Source of the DNA: an uncultured Collinsella sp.
GTDB taxonomy: Bacteria > Actinomycetota > Coriobacteriia > Coriobacteriales > Coriobacteriaceae
Length of the DNA: 45,554 bases
Direction of reading: 5' to 3'
Assembly: GCA_900540995.1 (NCBI GenBank)
Contig: UQHO01000016.1
Span: forward strand, 1 to 45,554
The stretch's first letter is position 1; each line of letters begins with the position of its first letter. The position numbers were made by a program, and so were the translations under genes. The notes beneath the pieces are model-generated. The model was not told the origin of the DNA. It did not search any database and saw only the letters and a list, made by a program, of their open reading frames with translations. This document shows positions 42,513 to 45,554 of the stretch, piece by piece.

Positions 42513-44273
42513 GTGGCCGACCAGGACATCAAGATGCTCATCGAGCGCATTATGGCCGAGGCCCGGACCCATCAGTCTGCCCGCTTCTCACATGAAGTCT
42601 ACGCAGACGAGCCGATTCTCAAAACCGGCCGACAGATGCAGAATTTCCTCCCCGACCAGTACCGTAAAATGCGCGAGATATCGCGCTGGCAGGATGACCC
42701 CAAGGGCGGTGCGGGCCGCTGGCTTTCGGAAGCCGAGCTTTTTTACCGCCAGGGCCTGCTGATGGCCGACTTTGAGGACGACTGTCCCTACAACGGCACC
42801 TTTAAGTCGTACTTTCCCACCTACAACGCCATGAGCGACCGGCAGCTGCGCGGCTACTTTACCTGGCGTGCCCAAGTGCGCCGCGGAACCGTCGAGGAAA
42901 CGTCTACGTCCTTTGCCTTTCTGTATCTCTATGAGCTGATTTGCGGCATTGGCGTAGATGACCCGCTCGACGGTTTTAACAAGATCAAGGCCTTTTGGGA
43001 TGTCTATCGCGCCTTCGAGCCCGGCATTGATCGGTTTGCACGCGTGTGGTTGCAGGATTACGCCGTATTCCATGGGCTCGACCCCAAGCTGCTCCGCGAC
43101 TCTAAAACCGTCATGTTCGATAACGCCCTTATCGAGCTGCGGCGCGCGGCACGAGACCTTGTACCGGCACCGGCACCGTCCGACCAGACCCCCAAACGTC
43201 GCAAAACCTCCGAGCCCACGCTCCCCCTTCCGCCCGATGAGGTGCGCGAGGAGCGACTCATGGCCGCCATCAACGCCCTCTCCACGTACAACCTAAGTAA
43301 CTCGCGGCTCGACCGCAGCCACCACCGCGATCTGCGCCACGTGGCATGCGCCGTGTATGTCCGCATGGCGCGCTACTATGACACGCACCGAAAGACCGGC
43401 ATCGTAGCGAGCTTGTTTGGGGAGGAGACGGCCATGCCCTACACCATGTTTGCCTCGGCCGTATTCTTTGCGCCCGAGCGCCACGAGGACTGCGAATACC
43501 GCCTGGATCCCATCCACATCTACCGTTGCCAAAACGGCTTTTGGGAATGTATGCGTATCCATGGTAGTAGGCAAAAGAGCAGCAAGCTCGGTGAAATGAT
43601 GCGCGCCTGCGACCAACGCCTGCGCCTGGCGCTGGACCCCGCCCATCCCCTTAAGGAAGAAAAGGTCCCCAAATATCTGGCCAAGATTATCGATGACGAG
43701 ATCATGGCATGGCTTTCGTGGGACGCCGCACACCAGCCCGTCAAGATCGATATCGATCTGAGTCAGCTGGGGCACATTCGGAGCGCCGCTGCGCAAACGC
43801 GCGAAGCACTTTTAATCGACGAAGAGCGCGAGGACGGCGCACCTGTGGAAGCCGAGGCAGCGGACTCAGGGCAACCGGAAGCCGAGCCCGTAGCCGACGC
43901 GATTGTCGAGGCGGTCGCGGCACCCATTCGGCAGGACGAGACCGACGAGCCAACCATATCCACCGAACAGTTTGGTGTCGTGGCACCGCTTCTCGCGCCG
44001 ACGCCCGCGTTCGCAGCTGTTGCGCCCGCTGACGCCACGAACGAACTCACGCCTGCCGCAGACGCCTATCTCCGCGCGCTGCTCGAGCACAACGCAGTAC
44101 AGGCGGAATCGGCGGTAGTGCAATCGGGGCAGAGCGAGGACATGCTCGTCGACAGCATCAACGAGGCGCTCTTTGACCTGGTGGGCGACACCGTAATTGA
44201 ATTTAGCGCGGCAGGGCCGCAGATTATCGAGGACTACGAAGCAGACGTGAGAGGATACCTAGACCATGAGTGA
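42513..44273 (+). CDS. TerB_N/TerB_C domain protein
   Basis: The 586-residue protein carries a TerB_N-type domain (residues about 20-230, with YFPTYNAMSDRQLRGYFTWRAQVRRG-like signature at 100-125) and a middle alpha-helical part. An Ala/Pro/Glu-rich linker follows (about 435-545), then a short TerB_C-like end (EALFDLVGDTVIEF...IEDYEADVRGYL). These domains come from tellurite-resistance and stress systems, and in comparative studies they are tied to helicase- and ATPase-containing conflict islands. The start is GTG. Its last 8 nt overlap the BrxD-like gene, showing tight coupling. No enzymatic motif is seen; it may be a scaffold or adaptor. Confidence 0.85.
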   Translation: MADQDIKMLIERIMAEARTHQSARFSHEVYADEPILKTGRQMQNFLPDQYRKMREISRWQDDPKGGAGRWLSEAELFYRQGLLMADFEDDCPYNGTFKSYFPTYNAMSDRQLRGYFTWRAQVRRGTVEETSTSFAFLYLYELICGIGVDDPLDGFNKIKAFWDVYRAFEPGIDRFARVWLQDYAVFHGLDPKLLRDSKTVMFDNALIELRRAARDLVPAPAPSDQTPKRRKTSEPTLPLPPDEVREERLMAAINALSTYNLSNSRLDRSHHRDLRHVACAVYVRMARYYDTHRKTGIVASLFGEETAMPYTMFASAVFFAPERHEDCEYRLDPIHIYRCQNGFWECMRIHGSRQKSSKLGEMMRACDQRLRLALDPAHPLKEEKVPKYLAKIIDDEIMAWLSWDAAHQPVKIDIDLSQLGHIRSAAAQTREALLIDEEREDGAPVEAEAADSGQPEAEPVADAIVEAVAAPIRQDETDEPTISTEQFGVVAPLLAPTPAFAAVAPADATNELTPAADAYLRALLEHNAVQAESAVVQSGQSEDMLVDSINEALFDLVGDTVIEFSAAGPQIIEDYEADVRGYLDHE

Positions 44274-45554
44274 TACCGCATCCGCAGCGCCCCGTGTACC
44301 CAAACGCGTCGCCGCCGTTATCCTTAACTCGCTCAAGGGCGGCGTGGTCCCGCGCATCGGCCTTCCCTATATCACCGTGGGTCGCGAGGTCGAGATTCGC
44401 GCCCTGCTCACCGATTTGAGTCTCATCGCCGATGGCGGCGCGAGCTTCCGCTTCTTAGTCGGTCGTTACGGCGCCGGCAAGAGCTTTTTGCTCCAGACCA
44501 TCCGCACGCACGCCATGGGCGAGGGATTCGTCGTCGCTGATGCCGACCTGTCGCCCGAGCGCCGCCTGCAGGGCGGTCAGGGACAGGGCCTTGCCACCTA
44601 CCGCGAGCTCATCCGCAATATATCGACCAAGACGCGCCCCGAGGGTGGTGCGCTCAACCTTATTTTGGATCGCTGGGTCGCCTCGTGTGCCGACGTCGAC
44701 GAGTCGGTCGTCAATGCCCAACTGGCCCCGCTCGAGGAGATGGTCCACGGCTTCGACTTCACCCGCATGCTCCGCCGCTATCGCATGGCCGTATCCGAGG
44801 GCGATGAAGAGGCTATGAGCCGCGTGACCAAATGGATTCGCGGCGAGTACCGCACCAAGAGCGAGGCACGCGCTGAGCTGGGCTCCTCGACCATCATCAG
44901 CGATGACGACTGGTACGACTACGTTAAGCTCATTGCACGCTTTTTGGTCTGCAGCGGATACAAGGGCATGCTGGTGCTCATCGACGAACTCGTGAATCTG
45001 TACAAGATTCCCAACGCGATCACGCGCCAATACAACTACGAGAAGATCCTGACTATGTACAACGACACGCTCCAGGGCAAGGCGCAGTACCTGGGCATGA
45101 TCATGGGCGGCACGCCAACCTCCATCGAAGACCGCCGCCGCGGCGTGTTCTCCTACGAAGCTCTGCGCAGCCGACTCGCTCAGGGTCGCTTTGCGCGAGA
45201 TGATCTCAAAGACATGCTCGCGCCCATCATCCGCCTGCAGCCGCTCACCTACGAGGAGCTGCTGGTGCTCATCGAAAAGCTCATGCAGATCCATGCCGGC
45301 TACTTTGGCTGGACGCCCACGCTTACCGAGAACGACTTGGTGAACTTTCTCAAGATTGAGTTTGGCCGCGTGGGAGCCGATACGCACCTGACGCCCCGTG
45401 AGGTCATTCGTGACTTTATCGAGCTGCTCGATATCCTGTGTCAGAACCCCGATGCAAATGTGGCCGAGTTGCTGCAAAGCGTCGGCGGCGACGCGCTGGC
45501 GCCGGCAGCCGCAACAGGGGACGCCCGGCCCCCCAGGGGGCGCGTCCCAATCGT
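44266..45554 (+). CDS. BrxD-like P-loop ATPase (BREX ATP-binding domain), 3' end cut
   Basis: An open frame of 429 codons runs to the window edge. The N-terminus (VVPRIGLPYITVGREVEI) and Walker A GRYGAGKS (66-73), ADADLSPERRL, GQGLATYREL, Walker B MLVLIDE (235-241) and GGTPTSIEDRRRGVFSYEALRSRL match the BrxD ATPase family (DUF2791) of type 2 BREX systems. BrxD is usually followed by the helicase BrxHI. The TerB gene upstream is not part of classical BREX. Only the last residues can be missing, as the family is about 440 long. The stop and what follows are outside the window. Confidence 0.85.
   Translation, partial: MSDTASAAPRVPKRVAAVILNSLKGGVVPRIGLPYITVGREVEIRALLTDLSLIADGGASFRFLVGRYGAGKSFLLQTIRTHAMGEGFVVADADLSPERRLQGGQGQGLATYRELIRNISTKTRPEGGALNLILDRWVASCADVDESVVNAQLAPLEEMVHGFDFTRMLRRYRMAVSEGDEEAMSRVTKWIRGEYRTKSEARAELGSSTIISDDDWYDYVKLIARFLVCSGYKGMLVLIDELVNLYKIPNAITRQYNYEKILTMYNDTLQGKAQYLGMIMGGTPTSIEDRRRGVFSYEALRSRLAQGRFARDDLKDMLAPIIRLQPLTYEELLVLIEKLMQIHAGYFGWTPTLTENDLVNFLKIEFGRVGADTHLTPREVIRDFIELLDILCQNPDANVAELLQSVGGDALAPAAATGDARPPRGRVPI
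45518..45548. repeat. GC-rich inverted repeat in the last coding bases
   Basis: GGGACGC (45518-45524) pairs with GCGTCCC (45542-45548) and inner CCCCC with GGGGG. It lies in the reading frame of the BrxD-like gene, a few bases from the window end. Confidence 0.5.

Overview
The window looks like a high-GC, gene-dense chromosomal segment of an intestinal Coriobacteriia (Actinomycetota), most likely Collinsella. That assignment is an inference from protein style and gene content: GC-rich codons, an infC-rpmI-rplT operon, a branched-chain amino-acid transporter with two Tat-type lipoprotein binding subunits, EtfA with a ferredoxin domain, LAQTG-type sorting, AzlCD and a full-length PurL. It is not from a database search. 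Both ends are cut: the left end may hold the tail of a collagen-like reading frame, and the right end cuts a BrxD-like ATPase.

Layout. 1-300: short structured region and the rplT terminator. 301-1640 (minus): rplT, rpmI and infC with a leader attenuator; infC appears to start at AUA. 1700-2020: tRNA-Leu(CAA), with its 3' end and terminator duplicated about 180 bp away, like an integration scar. 2058-14023: mostly minus-strand housekeeping genes (transglutaminase-like protein, class II aldolase, metallo-hydrolase, bifunctional Rel, a RecJ-RecQ-like fusion, CutC with a GalT-like HIT protein) and one plus-strand BASS transporter. 14199-20498 (minus): complete liv ABC operon with two binding proteins. 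20749-23065 (plus): homoserine dehydrogenase and an SDR. 23163-23332: three palindromic units with a 62-bp period. 23346-31118: antiporter, PurL, EamA exporter and a membrane diguanylate cyclase. 31307-34415: KDG-type permease, AzlCD and an HD hydrolase. 34412-38037 (minus): FAD 2-hydroxyacid dehydrogenase, EtfB and ferredoxin-EtfA, resembling a bifurcating lactate dehydrogenase complex.

38384-41590 (plus) is a five-gene surface locus: a small acidic protein, a membrane-anchored protein, a WxL-like secreted protein, a very short LAQTG-anchored protein and a Cys-containing secreted protein. I recognise it only in part. 41709-42425 is a DUF554 membrane protein. 42513 to the end holds a TerB_N/TerB_C protein overlapping a BrxD-like P-loop ATPase, probably the first two genes of a BREX-related or Ter-related defence or stress cassette that continues outside the window.

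Between operons there are several long, near-perfect inverted repeats (3632-3724, 14082-14150, 17780-17841, 23163-23332, 45518-45548) that ordinary terminators do not fully explain. The best candidates for something undescribed are the TerB/BrxD-like cassette, the surface locus, the tRNA-Leu scar and these palindromic elements.
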